Made by a program: the position numbers and the translations under genes. Of a DNA stretch of 64,000 bases, positions 48,908 through 58,474 are shown piece after piece; position 1 is the stretch's first letter; every line of letters begins with the position of its first letter. Source of the stretch: Dehalogenimonas alkenigignens (GTDB taxonomy: Bacteria > Chloroflexota > Dehalococcoidia > Dehalococcoidales > Dehalococcoidaceae). The DNA is taken from assembly GCF_001466665.1 (NCBI RefSeq), contig NZ_KQ758903.1, positions 741,684 through 805,683 of the forward strand, given 5' to 3'. The notes below the pieces were generated by a model, which saw only the letters and a list, made by a program, of their open reading frames with translations, was not told the DNA's origin and did no database searches.

Positions 48908-50845
48908 GTGATACAGGCGCTCTTTCTCGGCGGGGCAGGGCTCATGCTGCTGGCGGCGGCGGTGGGCGTCATCGGCGGCGGGGATTCCGGCGCCGGGCGG
49001 CGGAAGGCAGCGCTGGCGCTGGTCATCGCCGGCGCGGTCGCCTGGACGGCGGCCTCGGCAGGCGTTCTGGCCGACGGCGCCGCGGTAGATTTCACCTTCT
49101 ACCGCCTGACGCCGGACCTGGCTTTCGCTTTCCACCTGGACCGGCTGTCGGCTTTCTTCTGCTTGATCATTGCCGCGGTGGCTTTTTGCGCCGCCGTTTA
49201 TTCCCTGAATTACATCGAACACGGCGCCGGCGGCCGCCAGCGGGATTTTTTAACCGCCGCCATGGCGGTGTTCATTCTGTCGATGGGGCTGGTCGCAGCT
49301 TCGGCCAACTTCTTCGCCCTCATCTTTTTCTGGGAAATGATGTCTCTATCTTCGCTCCTTCTCGTCCTCTACGAGCGCGACCGAGCCGAGACGGCCAAGG
49401 CCGGGGTCTACTATCTGGTGATGACCCAGTTTTCAACGCTCTTTCTGCTCCTGGGAGCTCTCCTGCTGCACCGTTATACCGGAACCTTCGACATCGGCGC
49501 CGCCGACCTGTCGCCAGCCGCCGCGGGGCTCATCTTCGGCGCCTTTTTCATCGGCTTCGGTACCAAGGCCGGGGTCATGCCCTTCCACAAATGGCTGCCT
49601 TTCGCCCACGCCGCGGCGCCTTCGAATATCTCGGCGCTGATGTCCGGGGTGATGATCAAGGTGGCGGTCTACGGCCTGGTTCGGATTCTCCTGGACGTGC
49701 TCTCGCCGGAACTGTGGTGGGGCACGGTGCTGCTCGTTTTCGGCAGCGTGTCGGCGGTGCTGGGAGTCATCTATGCCCTGAAAGAGCACGACCTCAAAAA
49801 GCTGCTGGCCTACCACTCCATCGAGAACATCGGCATCATCGTCATCGGGCTGGGGCTATACGTCATCTTCGGCCACTACTCGCTTGCCGCCCTGGCTGAC
49901 CTTTCGCTTTTCGGGGCATTGTTCCACACCCTGAACCACGCCGTCTTCAAGAGCCTGCTGTTCATGACCGCCGGCTCGGTGGTGGCCGCCACTCACAGCC
50001 GCAACATCGAAGAAATGGGCGGGCTGGTGAAGCGGATGCCGGCCACGGCGGTCATCTTCCTTATCGGCGCCGCCGCCATCTCCGCCCTGCCGCCTTTAAA
50101 CGGCTTCGCTTCCGAAGTGATGCTCTTTCAGGCTTACCTGGGGGCTTTCCAGGTGCCCAGCCCGCTGACGGCAGTGCTTTTATTCACCGCCCTGGCCGCC
50201 TTTGCCCTGATGAGCGCCCTGGCCGCCGCCTGTTTCGTGAAAGCTTTTGGCGCCGTGTTCCTGGCGCTGCCGCGTTCCAAAGAGGCGGAGCAAGCCGTCG
50301 AAGCCCCCCGGGCGATGCTCATCGGCCCGGGGATACTGGCCGCCGCCTGCGTCGTTTTGGGGGTATTCAGCTATCAAATATTCAATGCCGCCGGCTTCGA
50401 CCTGCCGCTGATCGACCTGCTGCCGGTGACCGCCGTCACCGGCGCGATCTTCGGCCTGGCGGTCTTCCTGGTGAGGCGTTCCGGATCGAGAGTGCGCGTC
50501 TCCGAGACCTGGGGCTGCGGCATCCACCGCCAGACAAGCAAGATGGAGTATACCGCCTCCGGCTTCTCCGAGCCGATCGTCACCATATTCAGCCCGATCT
50601 TCAGGACAAGAAAGTCGCTGCGCCGGGAGTATGCCGACAGAGACAAGTCGATCGTCGCCGGGGGTTCCGGCGAAATCCACACCCTGCAGTTTTTTGAAGA
50701 GCGCATCTATCTGCCGGCCGCCCGGCTGGTCCAGCGGCTGTCCGGATTTGTCTCCCGGCTGCATAACGTAGACCTCGACGCCTTCGTTCTCTACGCTTTC
50801 GTGATTATTGTCATCCTGCTGCTGGCGGTAGGGAGGTGGCTGTAA
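48908..50845 (+). CDS. hyfB: HyfB-like antiporter subunit of hydrogenase-4-like complex
   Basis: The GTG start at 48908 opens a 645-residue membrane protein of the NuoL/MrpA family with about 15 helices. It keeps the key charged residues: Glu in FFWEMMSLSSL, Lys in GTKAGVMPFHKWLPFAHAAAPSNISALMSG (quoted in part) and Lys in LKKLLAYHSIENIG. A C-terminal amphipathic region (RRSGSRVRVSETWGCG) matches the HyfB tail. Inferred role: proton or sodium translocation. First gene of a six-gene unit with overlapping ends. Confidence 0.85.
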   Translation: MIQALFLGGAGLMLLAAAVGVIGGGDSGAGRRKAALALVIAGAVAWTAASAGVLADGAAVDFTFYRLTPDLAFAFHLDRLSAFFCLIIAAVAFCAAVYSLNYIEHGAGGRQRDFLTAAMAVFILSMGLVAASANFFALIFFWEMMSLSSLLLVLYERDRAETAKAGVYYLVMTQFSTLFLLLGALLLHRYTGTFDIGAADLSPAAAGLIFGAFFIGFGTKAGVMPFHKWLPFAHAAAPSNISALMSGVMIKVAVYGLVRILLDVLSPELWWGTVLLVFGSVSAVLGVIYALKEHDLKKLLAYHSIENIGIIVIGLGLYVIFGHYSLAALADLSLFGALFHTLNHAVFKSLLFMTAGSVVAATHSRNIEEMGGLVKRMPATAVIFLIGAAAISALPPLNGFASEVMLFQAYLGAFQVPSPLTAVLLFTALAAFALMSALAAACFVKAFGAVFLALPRSKEAEQAVEAPRAMLIGPGILAAACVVLGVFSYQIFNAAGFDLPLIDLLPVTAVTGAIFGLAVFLVRRSGSRVRVSETWGCGIHRQTSKMEYTASGFSEPIVTIFSPIFRTRKSLRREYADRDKSIVAGGSGEIHTLQFFEERIYLPAARLVQRLSGFVSRLHNVDLDAFVLYAFVIIVILLLAVGRWL

Positions 50846-51783
50846 TGGCGGAATACCTGCTGTATGCCGTCCTGAACATCGGCTTCATCACCGCCATTTC
50901 TCCCCTGATGCTCGGGGCGGTCAAGAAGGTCAAGGCACTGAGCCAGGGACGCATCGGCCCGCCGCTGCTCCAGGGCTACTACAACCTGGCCAAACTGCTG
51001 AAGAAAGAAATCATCTACTCCCCGAACACTTCATTCATCATGCGCCTGGCGCCGTACATCAATATCGGTTTCCTGCTGGCGGCGGCGGCGATGGTGCCGG
51101 TGGTGTTCCTGCCGTCCGCCGAGGGCGCGCCGGGCAACGTCATCCTGTTTTTATATCTTCTGGTCTCGGCCAAATTCTTCATGGCGCTGGCCGGCCTCGA
51201 CGCCGGCTCCACGTTCGGGGGCATGGGCTCGTCACGCGAGATGAGCCTTTCGGCCATTATCGAGCCGGTGACCATCACCTCTGCGGCCGCTCTGGCTTTT
51301 GTACTCAAAACGACCGACATTTCCGAGATGTTCGCCGCCGTTCTGGGCGCCTCGCTGGCGCAGTACCCGACGCTTATCCTTATCGGCATGTCCCTGTTCA
51401 TCGTTCTCATCGTCGAGACGGCGCGGATCCCGGTGGATAACCCCGAGACTCACCTGGAGCTGACCATGGTCCATGAAGCGATGCTCCTGGAACAGACCGG
51501 ACCGAAATTGGCTTTGATGGAGCTTTCCTACGGCGTCAAGCAAACGGTGCTGATGGCTATCCTGATCAACATCATTTTCCCCTGGGGCCTGGCAGCCGAG
51601 GCGACCTTGCCGGCCATCGCCGTTTCGATGCTCAGCTTCGGACTTAAAGCCCTGGCGCTGGCGGCGGTCATCGGCGTTTTCGAATCGCTGATGGCCAAGA
51701 TCCGCTTGTTCCGGCTGCCCAGCTTCTTCATGCTGGCGCTGTTTTTCTCTTTTGTGACTATCGTCTTCGAGCTTTTGGCATGA
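50845..51783 (+). CDS. hyfC: HyfC-like (NuoH-type) membrane subunit
   Basis: The ATG at 50845 overlaps the hyfB stop by one base and has GGGAGG upstream. Its 312 residues in about eight helices are NuoH-like: GRIGPPLLQGYYNLAKLLKKE and ARIPVDNPETHLELTMVHEAM are diagnostic. It would link the peripheral arm to the antiporter subunits. Ends in ATGA overlap with the next gene. Confidence 0.88.
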   Translation: MAEYLLYAVLNIGFITAISPLMLGAVKKVKALSQGRIGPPLLQGYYNLAKLLKKEIIYSPNTSFIMRLAPYINIGFLLAAAAMVPVVFLPSAEGAPGNVILFLYLLVSAKFFMALAGLDAGSTFGGMGSSREMSLSAIIEPVTITSAAALAFVLKTTDISEMFAAVLGASLAQYPTLILIGMSLFIVLIVETARIPVDNPETHLELTMVHEAMLLEQTGPKLALMELSYGVKQTVLMAILINIIFPWGLAAEATLPAIAVSMLSFGLKALALAAVIGVFESLMAKIRLFRLPSFFMLALFFSFVTIVFELLA

Positions 51784-52457
51784 ACGAACTCATTATCGGC
51801 GACGACTTTATTAAAATACTGCTGGTGCTGGTGCTGGGCTCGGCTGCTCTGATCATCACCCAGCGTTCTCTAGTCTCGCTGTTTTCAATCTACGCCGCCC
51901 AGTCGGCTATCCTGGCGGCGGTGGCGCTGGCCCTCTTTACCCGGGAGGGTACGGCCAGCCTGCTGTTCATGGCGGTACTCACCGTCGCCTCGAAGGTGAT
52001 AATTATTCCCTTTTTCCTGAGGCGGCTGCTGGCGGTCATGCCGATCAAGCGCGACCTGGAGTTCCATTACCTGACGCCCATCGGATCGATTATCCTTTCG
52101 ACCGGGCTTTTCTTCGTGGTCTATCAGGCGTTCAGCGCCCTGTCGCCGGCGCTTGAGGTATCCCGGCTGTTCATCCTGGGCGCGGTCATCGGCGTGTCGC
52201 TGGCGCTCATGGGCATGATGGTGATCATGAGCCGGCGCAAGGTGATCACCAAGATTATCGGCTACCTGTCGATGGAAAACGGCGTGCTGCTGTTTTCCAT
52301 GTTCATCGCCGAGATGCCTTTCATCATCGAAGTTCTTATCATCGTTGACCTGTTGATGATCATAGTCCTTTCGGCGGTACTGGCTTTCGGCATCGACTCA
52401 TCCGTCGAGGCTTTCCACAAGCGCCTGAACCAGCTGGGTCTGGACTTCGAAGACTGA
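51780..52457 (+). CDS. hyfE: HyfE-like membrane subunit
   Basis: A 225-residue protein with about seven helices. The C-terminal part RRKVITKIIGYLSMENGVLLFSMF corresponds to the NuoK-like half found in HyfE. It overlaps hyfC (ATGA) and hyfF (TGATG), so translation is coupled. Confidence 0.82.
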   Translation: MNELIIGDDFIKILLVLVLGSAALIITQRSLVSLFSIYAAQSAILAAVALALFTREGTASLLFMAVLTVASKVIIIPFFLRRLLAVMPIKRDLEFHYLTPIGSIILSTGLFFVVYQAFSALSPALEVSRLFILGAVIGVSLALMGMMVIMSRRKVITKIIGYLSMENGVLLFSMFIAEMPFIIEVLIIVDLLMIIVLSAVLAFGIDSSVEAFHKRLNQLGLDFED

Positions 52458-53935
52458 TGGACAGTTTGATTATATTCGGTTATGCCATCCCGGCGGTGAT
52501 CGCCGCCGCCGCGGCTTTCTTGATCGGCCGGTTTCAGCCCGGAGGCGACGGCCGGCGGCTCAACAGCCTGATCATCGGCGAAGCGGTGATTTATCTCGGG
52601 TTATCAATCTGGCTGGCGGCGTCCGGCCTGCCGCGCTTCTTTACGGATAACGGCTATCTGATGGCCGATACCCTGGGCGCCTACGAGGCGGTCATCACTT
52701 CGGTGCTGTTTTTACTGGCCTCGGTCTACGCCCGAGGTTATGTCGGTTCGCTGTTAGAGCGGGGTGAGATCGAGCGTTCTCTACTGGGGTTGTTCTACGG
52801 GGCTTTCGCTTTATTGCCGCTAGTCATCGTCATGGGTTTCCTGTCAAATAATCTGGCGCTGCTGTGGATCTTTGCCGAGCTGTCCACCCTCTTTTCGGTG
52901 GTGCTGGTGGTAACCCTGAAGGCTCGGGAAAACATCACCGCGGCGCTGAAATATGTCTTCGTCACTTCCACGGCGATGCTGTTCGCCTTCGTGGGCATCA
53001 TCATCCTGTTCGCCCTGTCCAGGGAGGTCGTCCCCGGCGGCACGCTCAACTGGACTGACCTGATGGACGCCGCTGCCTCCATCGAACCCCGGATGTACAC
53101 CTTCGCCTTCGTTTTTCTGTTTATCGGTTTCGGGGCCAAGGCGGCTATCGCGCCGTTCCACACATGGCTGCCGACGGTCTATGTCCGGGCGCCTTCAGTG
53201 GTCGCCGTGGTTTCCGGCGCTGTATTGAACCTGGGGCTGTACGCCATCCTCCGGCTGCTGGCCCTGGGCCACCAGGCCGGCGACGAAGCCTTTCTCAATC
53301 CTTTTCTGGTAGCCTTCGGCACCGCCAGCCTGTTCCTGGCCGCCCTGGCTCTCATTTCCCGGACGAATACCAAGAAACTGATTGCCTTCTCCGGCATAGA
53401 ACATTCCGGCCTGATCCTGCTGGCTTTCGGCCTCGGGTCGCCGGCAGCCCTTTTCTGGGCCTTGTTCCACAAGGCAGGCAACGCCCTGGTCAAGGCGCTG
53501 CTCTTTTTCTCCGCCGGCATTTTCCATCGGCAGTATGGTTCCAACAAGTTTTTTGCCATCAAGGATCCCTTCAGGCTGCAGCCGCTGGCGGCCTGGGGAC
53601 TGGTCATCGGTTCGGCGGCGGCCATCGGCGCGCCGCTCACCCCGGTGTTCCTGGCCAAATTCAATATCCTGGTCGCAGCGGCGACTCAGGCGCTGCCGCT
53701 GTTCATTGCCGTCCTAGCGGCGTTCCTGCTGGCAGCGGCGGGTTTTGGCTACTACCTGATCAGGGCTTTCACCCAGGGCGGCGATGCCGGTATGGAACGC
53801 TATGACACACCCGCGGCAATGCGGCTGCCGATAGCCGCCGCGCTGGTACTGCTGGTGGCGCTGGGGGTATGGCTGCCCGGCTGGCTGGGTGATGCCTTGA
53901 ACGTAATTATCGCCGATCTGGGCTTCCAGGGGTAA
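52457..53935 (+). CDS. hyfF: HyfF-like antiporter subunit
   Basis: This 492-residue NuoN/NuoL-type protein has about 14 helices. Conserved features are Glu in LLWIFAELSTLFSV, Lys and His in FGAKAAIAPFHTWLPTVYVRAP, and Lys in NTKKLIAFSGIEHSGL. With HyfB it gives two antiporter-like modules, so the complex keeps an ion-translocating membrane arm. Confidence 0.85.
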   Translation: MDSLIIFGYAIPAVIAAAAAFLIGRFQPGGDGRRLNSLIIGEAVIYLGLSIWLAASGLPRFFTDNGYLMADTLGAYEAVITSVLFLLASVYARGYVGSLLERGEIERSLLGLFYGAFALLPLVIVMGFLSNNLALLWIFAELSTLFSVVLVVTLKARENITAALKYVFVTSTAMLFAFVGIIILFALSREVVPGGTLNWTDLMDAAASIEPRMYTFAFVFLFIGFGAKAAIAPFHTWLPTVYVRAPSVVAVVSGAVLNLGLYAILRLLALGHQAGDEAFLNPFLVAFGTASLFLAALALISRTNTKKLIAFSGIEHSGLILLAFGLGSPAALFWALFHKAGNALVKALLFFSAGIFHRQYGSNKFFAIKDPFRLQPLAAWGLVIGSAAAIGAPLTPVFLAKFNILVAAATQALPLFIAVLAAFLLAAAGFGYYLIRAFTQGGDAGMERYDTPAAMRLPIAAALVLLVALGVWLPGWLGDALNVIIADLGFQG

Positions 53936-53937
53936 TT

Positions 53938-55512
53938 ATGGCAGAACTGATGACAATCATTGAAAGCCACCTCGTTGCCAAAGGCTTCGACGGGCGAAGC
54001 CGCGCCGGAGCGGACGGCACGGAATACCTTTCGATCAGCGTCGTAGCCCTGGTCGAGGCGGCCGAGGAACTGAAAAGGCAGCCCGGCGTGGTCCTTATCG
54101 GGCTGTGGGCGGCCGAGGCTTTCGGGGCTCCGGGTTTCACCCTGTTCTACGCGTTTGAGCAGCGTGGCGCCCCGGCCTTTTTCATCCTGGAGGTGCGGCT
54201 GCCCGGCAACCGCGGCATGTCCATCGCCGGCGAATTCCCCGCTGCCAGCTACTACGAACGGGAGGTGTCGGACGGCTTTGGTATCGAGTTCGACGGCGCC
54301 TTCGACCGCCGCCGGCTGTTCCTGCATGAGGTTTATCCCGACGGCTGCCACCCGCTGCGGAAATCGTTCGATGGAGGCAAAGTCCTCCCTGCCAGGATCA
54401 CCCCGGAACGCGAATACGCCTTCAGGGAGTTCGGGGGCGAGGGCATCTATCAGATACCGGTCGGACCGGTGCACGCCGGCATAATCGAGCCGGGACATTT
54501 CCGGTTCAGCGTCATCGGCGAGACCATTTTCAATCTGGAAACGCGCCATTTCTGGAAGCACCGCGGCCTGGAGAAGCTGGCAGAAGGCCGGACGGCCGAT
54601 GCGGTGGTGCAACTGGCGGAAACGGTTTCCGGGGATGAGAGCGCAGCCAATGCCTGCGGCCTGGCTATGGCCATCGAACGCGTCGCCGGCACCGTGGTAC
54701 CCCGGCGCGCCTGGGAGTTGCGGACGGCGGCGCTTGAACTGGAGCGCATCTACAGCCATCTGGGCGACCTGGCCGGTATGGTGGTGGATGTTGCCTACCC
54801 GGCGGGGGCGGCCCCTTTTTTCATTCTGCGGGAAGAGATACTGCGCTGGAATGCCGAACTGACCGGTTCGCGCTTTCTGAAGGGCTTTATCGTTCCGGGC
54901 GGGGTGAGCCGCGACATACCGATAGATTTCCTGGAAGATCTTCATGAATACACCGAGTGTTTTCTGGCACGTTTCGACGCCGCCCTCGACGATATTTACA
55001 ACTCGGCCTGGGTTATCGACCGCCTGGAGACGACCGGGATAGTCAAGCCGGAATTGGTATCCCCGCTGAACCTGACCGGACCGGTGGCCAGGGCTTCCGG
55101 CGCCCGCGTCGACAACCGGATTGATCACCCGTACGGACTTTATCAGGAATTGAAACCGGAGATCCAGACCGATGAAGCGGGGGATGTCCTGGGGCGCTTC
55201 CAGGTTAAAGCCGGCGAGATCGAGGAGTCCTTACGGCTCATCCGCGACGCGGTCAACCTGGAGGAGACCGGCCCGGTGCGAGCTGAATGCCGTCCCGGCA
55301 GCGGTTACGCCGCGGCGGCGGTCGAAGCGGCCAGAGGCCAGAACCTGCACTGGGTCTATTTCAAAAACGGCCGGGTGGACCGGTGGAAGGCGCGCACCGC
55401 TTCATTCAGCAACTGGCTGGCGATGGAGCATGCGGTCATCGGCAATATCGTGCCGGACTTTCCGCTGATCAACAAGAGCATGAATCTGTCATACGCCGGG
55501 AATGATCTATGA
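53938..55512 (+). CDS. hyfG: HyfG-like large subunit (NuoC-NuoD fusion) lacking all NiFe-ligand cysteines
   Basis: A 524-residue fusion: a NuoC-like N-terminus (ANREGMSIAGEFPAASYYEREVSD region, quoted loosely; GFGIEFDGAFDRRRLFLHEVYP follows in parts) and a NuoD/HycE-like C-terminus (ELERIYSHLGDLAG). In active enzymes the NiFe site uses CGxC near residue 241 and DPCxxC at the end. Here the first motif reads S231-G-D-E234, and the last reads N-L-S518-Y-A-G521. Cys240 lies nearby but is out of register. The subunit therefore cannot bind NiFe in the known way; it resembles Ehr-type hydrogenase-related complexes. Confidence 0.82.
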   Translation: MAELMTIIESHLVAKGFDGRSRAGADGTEYLSISVVALVEAAEELKRQPGVVLIGLWAAEAFGAPGFTLFYAFEQRGAPAFFILEVRLPGNRGMSIAGEFPAASYYEREVSDGFGIEFDGAFDRRRLFLHEVYPDGCHPLRKSFDGGKVLPARITPEREYAFREFGGEGIYQIPVGPVHAGIIEPGHFRFSVIGETIFNLETRHFWKHRGLEKLAEGRTADAVVQLAETVSGDESAANACGLAMAIERVAGTVVPRRAWELRTAALELERIYSHLGDLAGMVVDVAYPAGAAPFFILREEILRWNAELTGSRFLKGFIVPGGVSRDIPIDFLEDLHEYTECFLARFDAALDDIYNSAWVIDRLETTGIVKPELVSPLNLTGPVARASGARVDNRIDHPYGLYQELKPEIQTDEAGDVLGRFQVKAGEIEESLRLIRDAVNLEETGPVRAECRPGSGYAAAAVEAARGQNLHWVYFKNGRVDRWKARTASFSNWLAMEHAVIGNIVPDFPLINKSMNLSYAGNDL

Positions 55513-56042
55513 GCCTTTCACAAATTATCGGCAACATCCTGGGACCCAAACGCGCGGCGGCGCTGGTGTTCAATGAGTCGGAGTTCGAAAAAATCGGACT
55601 TGAGCTGAAGGGGGAGATCGACCGGGTCTTCGGCAGAAGCCTGGCGATCAGGGAACTGGATACCGGGTCGGACAACGCCGTCGAGATCGAGTTGAACAAT
55701 TTAGGCACACCGTATTACGACGTCGAAAGATTCGGCGTCTGCTTTGTCGCCTCGCCGCGCCATGCCGATGTCATCATCGTCACCGGGGCTGTCACCCTGA
55801 ATATGGCCGAAGCGGCGCGCAAGACCTATGAGGCGATGCCCCAGCCGGGATGGGTTATCGCCGTCGGCGACGACGCGTGCGGCACCGGACTGGTCAGAGA
55901 TTCGTATGCCGTACTGGGGGCAGCCGATAAAATCCTTCCGGTGGATTTCAAAATCCCGGGCAATCCGCCGACGCCGACCGACATCATCCGAGGCCTGCTG
56001 GCGTTTATGACAACTATCCTGAGTCAGAAAAAAAAGCGCTAA
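55509..56042 (+). CDS. hyfI: HyfI-like small subunit (NuoB-type) lacking cluster cysteines
   Basis: A 177-residue protein aligned by DVERFGVCFVASPRHADVII, VTGAVTLNMAEAAR and PVDFKIPG with HycG/NuoB. The four cluster ligands are replaced: CxxCE becomes D55-N-A-V58-E, the Cys of GACGxSGG becomes Asp (Cys124 is shifted by about two), and PGCPP becomes PG-N152-PP. A [4Fe-4S] cluster of the normal kind is therefore not expected. It overlaps hyfG by ATGA and ends the unit; no ferredoxin-like HyfH or HyfA is present. Confidence 0.82.
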   Translation: MSLSQIIGNILGPKRAAALVFNESEFEKIGLELKGEIDRVFGRSLAIRELDTGSDNAVEIELNNLGTPYYDVERFGVCFVASPRHADVIIVTGAVTLNMAEAARKTYEAMPQPGWVIAVGDDACGTGLVRDSYAVLGAADKILPVDFKIPGNPPTPTDIIRGLLAFMTTILSQKKKR

Positions 56043-56315
56043 AGTGCCAAGGTGTTGTCTGCTCCATGATTGGTACACCTGTGTACCCATTTATCGACAG
56101 GATACCGCAGGTTCTATCGTGTCTTGCGAAATCCAGGGTAAATGCCGTACGACCGCCAGGGTTCCCAGGCTTTAAAGTCAGGCAAAAGTCATCGGGAAGT
56201 TTCGGGCAAAGGTTTTTCCTGGGACTCGGTCACAGTCATAAGGCTGCCATCGATTCAGGCGCCCCATATACCCCGGTGATTGACGATTAGGATATGCTCG
56301 TAATACCATTGACCC

Positions 56316-56702
56316 ATGGATAATGTTTTGTCAAAAAAAATGCTCATAAAATCTGGCTTTCACGGCGCTGTTCTCAGCGCCCCGCCTGGTTATATTCAGC
56401 GTCTAGGTCTTATGGTGGAGACAGGCTTTTCGGGTCAGACGGGGCTGGATTTCATCCAAGCTTTTATCAAAGAAAAGAACGACTTGCCCTCCCTGGTACC
56501 TGCCATTGTCAAAGCCCTGAAGCCCGAAGGATTATTGTGGCTCACCTACCCCAAGGGGACATCAAAGGTGGACACTGATCTGAACAGGGATATTTTATGG
56601 GCGGAGATGGCCAATTACGGCCTGGCGGGAGTGGCTATCATCTCCATCGATGACACCTGGTCGGCAATGCGTTTCCGCCCGGCCGACAAAGTTGGCAAGT
56701 AA
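56316..56702 (+). CDS. DUF3052-like family protein
   Basis: A 128-residue soluble protein. The segment ALKPEGLLWLTYPKGTSK, then DLNRDILW, then ISIDDTWSAMRFRP follows the pattern of DUF3052 proteins. Function unknown. A TTGACG/TAATAC pair with 15-bp spacing lies just upstream (56280-56306); there is no clear ribosome binding site, so it could be leaderless. Confidence 0.7.
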   Translation: MDNVLSKKMLIKSGFHGAVLSAPPGYIQRLGLMVETGFSGQTGLDFIQAFIKEKNDLPSLVPAIVKALKPEGLLWLTYPKGTSKVDTDLNRDILWAEMANYGLAGVAIISIDDTWSAMRFRPADKVGK

Positions 56703-57140
56703 CCACGAGGTATCAGGCTTTCTAATTTCCTTTATGCGCTTGCCCAATTGCACTTCAAGAAATTATTGGTCTACCCGATTAAAATTACGTAGAAATACCT
56801 ATTTATTTTGTCTTCCGGCGGATGTATAACAGTACCAGACATCCGATGAATGACAGCCGTCCGGATAAAAGTATTGCCGCTGTGGTGGGCGAAAGGCGCA
56901 GCCAGCCTGCTTCCGCACTTCAGCCGTTTTCCAGTTTCACCCTGACATTGCCGATTGCCGGCGGTTTCCAAATACCGCTGCCTGGCATAGATTCCAACAC
57001 CCTCGCGCCAGCAGAAATCGAAAAAGCCGACGAGTGGCATTGCTACCTGGGCTCCAGGTAGGGCTTGTTCCCCGGATTGACTAAATGGCCGTCCGGCGGC
57101 ACTGCCTCTGCCCCCGAATTAAGAAATAGGAGTTAGCCGA
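56703..57140. other. Intergenic region without a supported gene
   Basis: Open frames exist on both strands (about 56822-57061 plus, 56771-57040 minus), but they overlap each other, lack good ribosome binding sites and have unremarkable composition. I see no RNA gene or repeat. Confidence 0.5.
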
Positions 57141-57530
57141 ATGAAGTATGTCGATGGGTACGTCATCGCGCTGCCGGAGAAAAATATGGCAGCTTACCGC
57201 CAAATGGCCGAGATGTCAGCCCGGGTCTGGAAAAAACACGGCGCTCTCGAATATTTCGAGTGTGTTGGTGAAGATCTCAACCCCAAGCCACAGCCGGGAG
57301 TGCCTCCGGAAATGGCCGGCACCACCTTCCCCAAAGCCCTGAGCATTAAACCCGGCGAGACGGTAGTTTTTTCGTTCGTAGTCTTCAAGTCACGGGCGCA
57401 CCGGGATGAGGTGAACGCCATGGTGATGAAAGATCCGGAGATGAACGATCCACAGTACCAAGACAAGCCAATGCCATTCGATATGAAGCGGATGATCTAC
57501 GGCGGTTTCAAAGTCATCGCCGAGGCGTAA
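57141..57530 (+). CDS. DUF1428 family protein
   Basis: A 129-residue protein beginning MKYVDGYVIALPEKNMAAYR, with HGALEYFECVGED, VVFSFVVFKSRAHRDEVNA and MPFDMKRMIYGGFKVI, all hallmarks of DUF1428 (YbaA-like) ferredoxin-like fold proteins. Function unknown. Followed 23 bp later by a VOC-family gene, a frequent pairing. Confidence 0.88.
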   Translation: MKYVDGYVIALPEKNMAAYRQMAEMSARVWKKHGALEYFECVGEDLNPKPQPGVPPEMAGTTFPKALSIKPGETVVFSFVVFKSRAHRDEVNAMVMKDPEMNDPQYQDKPMPFDMKRMIYGGFKVIAEA

Positions 57531-57553
57531 TCTTAACTCCAGAAGGAAGCCGT

Positions 57554-58474
57554 ATGCAGAGAATCACCCCCAACCTGTGGTTTGACAACAATGCCGAGGA
57601 GGCCGCCGCCTTCTACACATCTACCTTCGGCAATTCAAAAACCGGATTAGTCACCCGCTACGGCGCGGAGGGGGCCAAAGTTTCCGGCATGGCAGAAGGC
57701 TCGGTGATGACAGTCGAGTTCCAGATCGAGGGATTCAACTCCATCGCCTTAAACGGCGGCCCGATATTCAAATTCACCCCGGCGGTGTCGTTCTTCCTGA
57801 ATTTCGATCCGTCCAGGGATCCCGAAGCCAGGAAGCATCTGGACGCATTGTGGCAGAAACTCTCGACCGGCGGAACGGCGCTCATGCCGCTTGACAAATA
57901 TCCCTTCAGCGAACGCTACGGCTGGATCCAGGATAGATACGGGGTCTCCTGGCAACTCATCCTGTCCGATCCCGGCGGGGAAGAACGGCCTTTCATTGTG
58001 CCTTCACTCTTGTTTGTGGGCGAAGTCGCCGGCCGGGCGGAAGAAGCGATCGAGTTGTACCGTTCGGTTTTTCCCGATTCCAGGCGGGGGCTTACCGCCC
58101 GCTTCGGCAAAGGCCAGGAGCCTGACAAAGAAGGCACGCTTATGTTCGCCGACTTTATGATCATGCACCAGTGGTTCGCCGCCATGGACAGCGCCGGGCC
58201 GCATCAATTCACCTTTAATGAAGCAATTTCACTGATGGTAGAGTGCAGGGACCAGGCGGAGATCGACCGCTATTGGGATAGGTTGATCGAAGACGGCGAG
58301 GAACAGCCCTGCGGCTGGCTCAAGGATAAATTCGGCGTGTCATGGCAGATTGTCCCTGCCGGGATGAACGAGATATTGCAGGACCCGGACCGACTGAAGA
58401 GGGAACGGGTAATGAAAGCCTTCTTTCAGATGAAGAAGATTGATGTTGCGGCGCTGAAGGCGGCGGCGCAGTAG
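57554..58474 (+). CDS. VOC-family protein with two PhnB/3-demethylubiquinone-like domains
   Basis: Two tandem glyoxalase-like domains: ITPNLWFDNNAEEAAAFYTS and later PSLLFVGEVAGRAEEAIELYRSVF, each ending in DRYGVSWQLI or DKFGVSWQIV. 306 residues. Similar proteins carry a methyltransferase-like label, but no methyltransferase motif is visible. The end abuts the convergent purU by one base. Confidence 0.85.
   Translation: MQRITPNLWFDNNAEEAAAFYTSTFGNSKTGLVTRYGAEGAKVSGMAEGSVMTVEFQIEGFNSIALNGGPIFKFTPAVSFFLNFDPSRDPEARKHLDALWQKLSTGGTALMPLDKYPFSERYGWIQDRYGVSWQLILSDPGGEERPFIVPSLLFVGEVAGRAEEAIELYRSVFPDSRRGLTARFGKGQEPDKEGTLMFADFMIMHQWFAAMDSAGPHQFTFNEAISLMVECRDQAEIDRYWDRLIEDGEEQPCGWLKDKFGVSWQIVPAGMNEILQDPDRLKRERVMKAFFQMKKIDVAALKAAAQ

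Noticed and set aside
56771..57061. Overlapping frames of 79 and 89 codons on opposite strands
   Set aside because: Neither has a good ribosome binding site, family resemblance or operon context.
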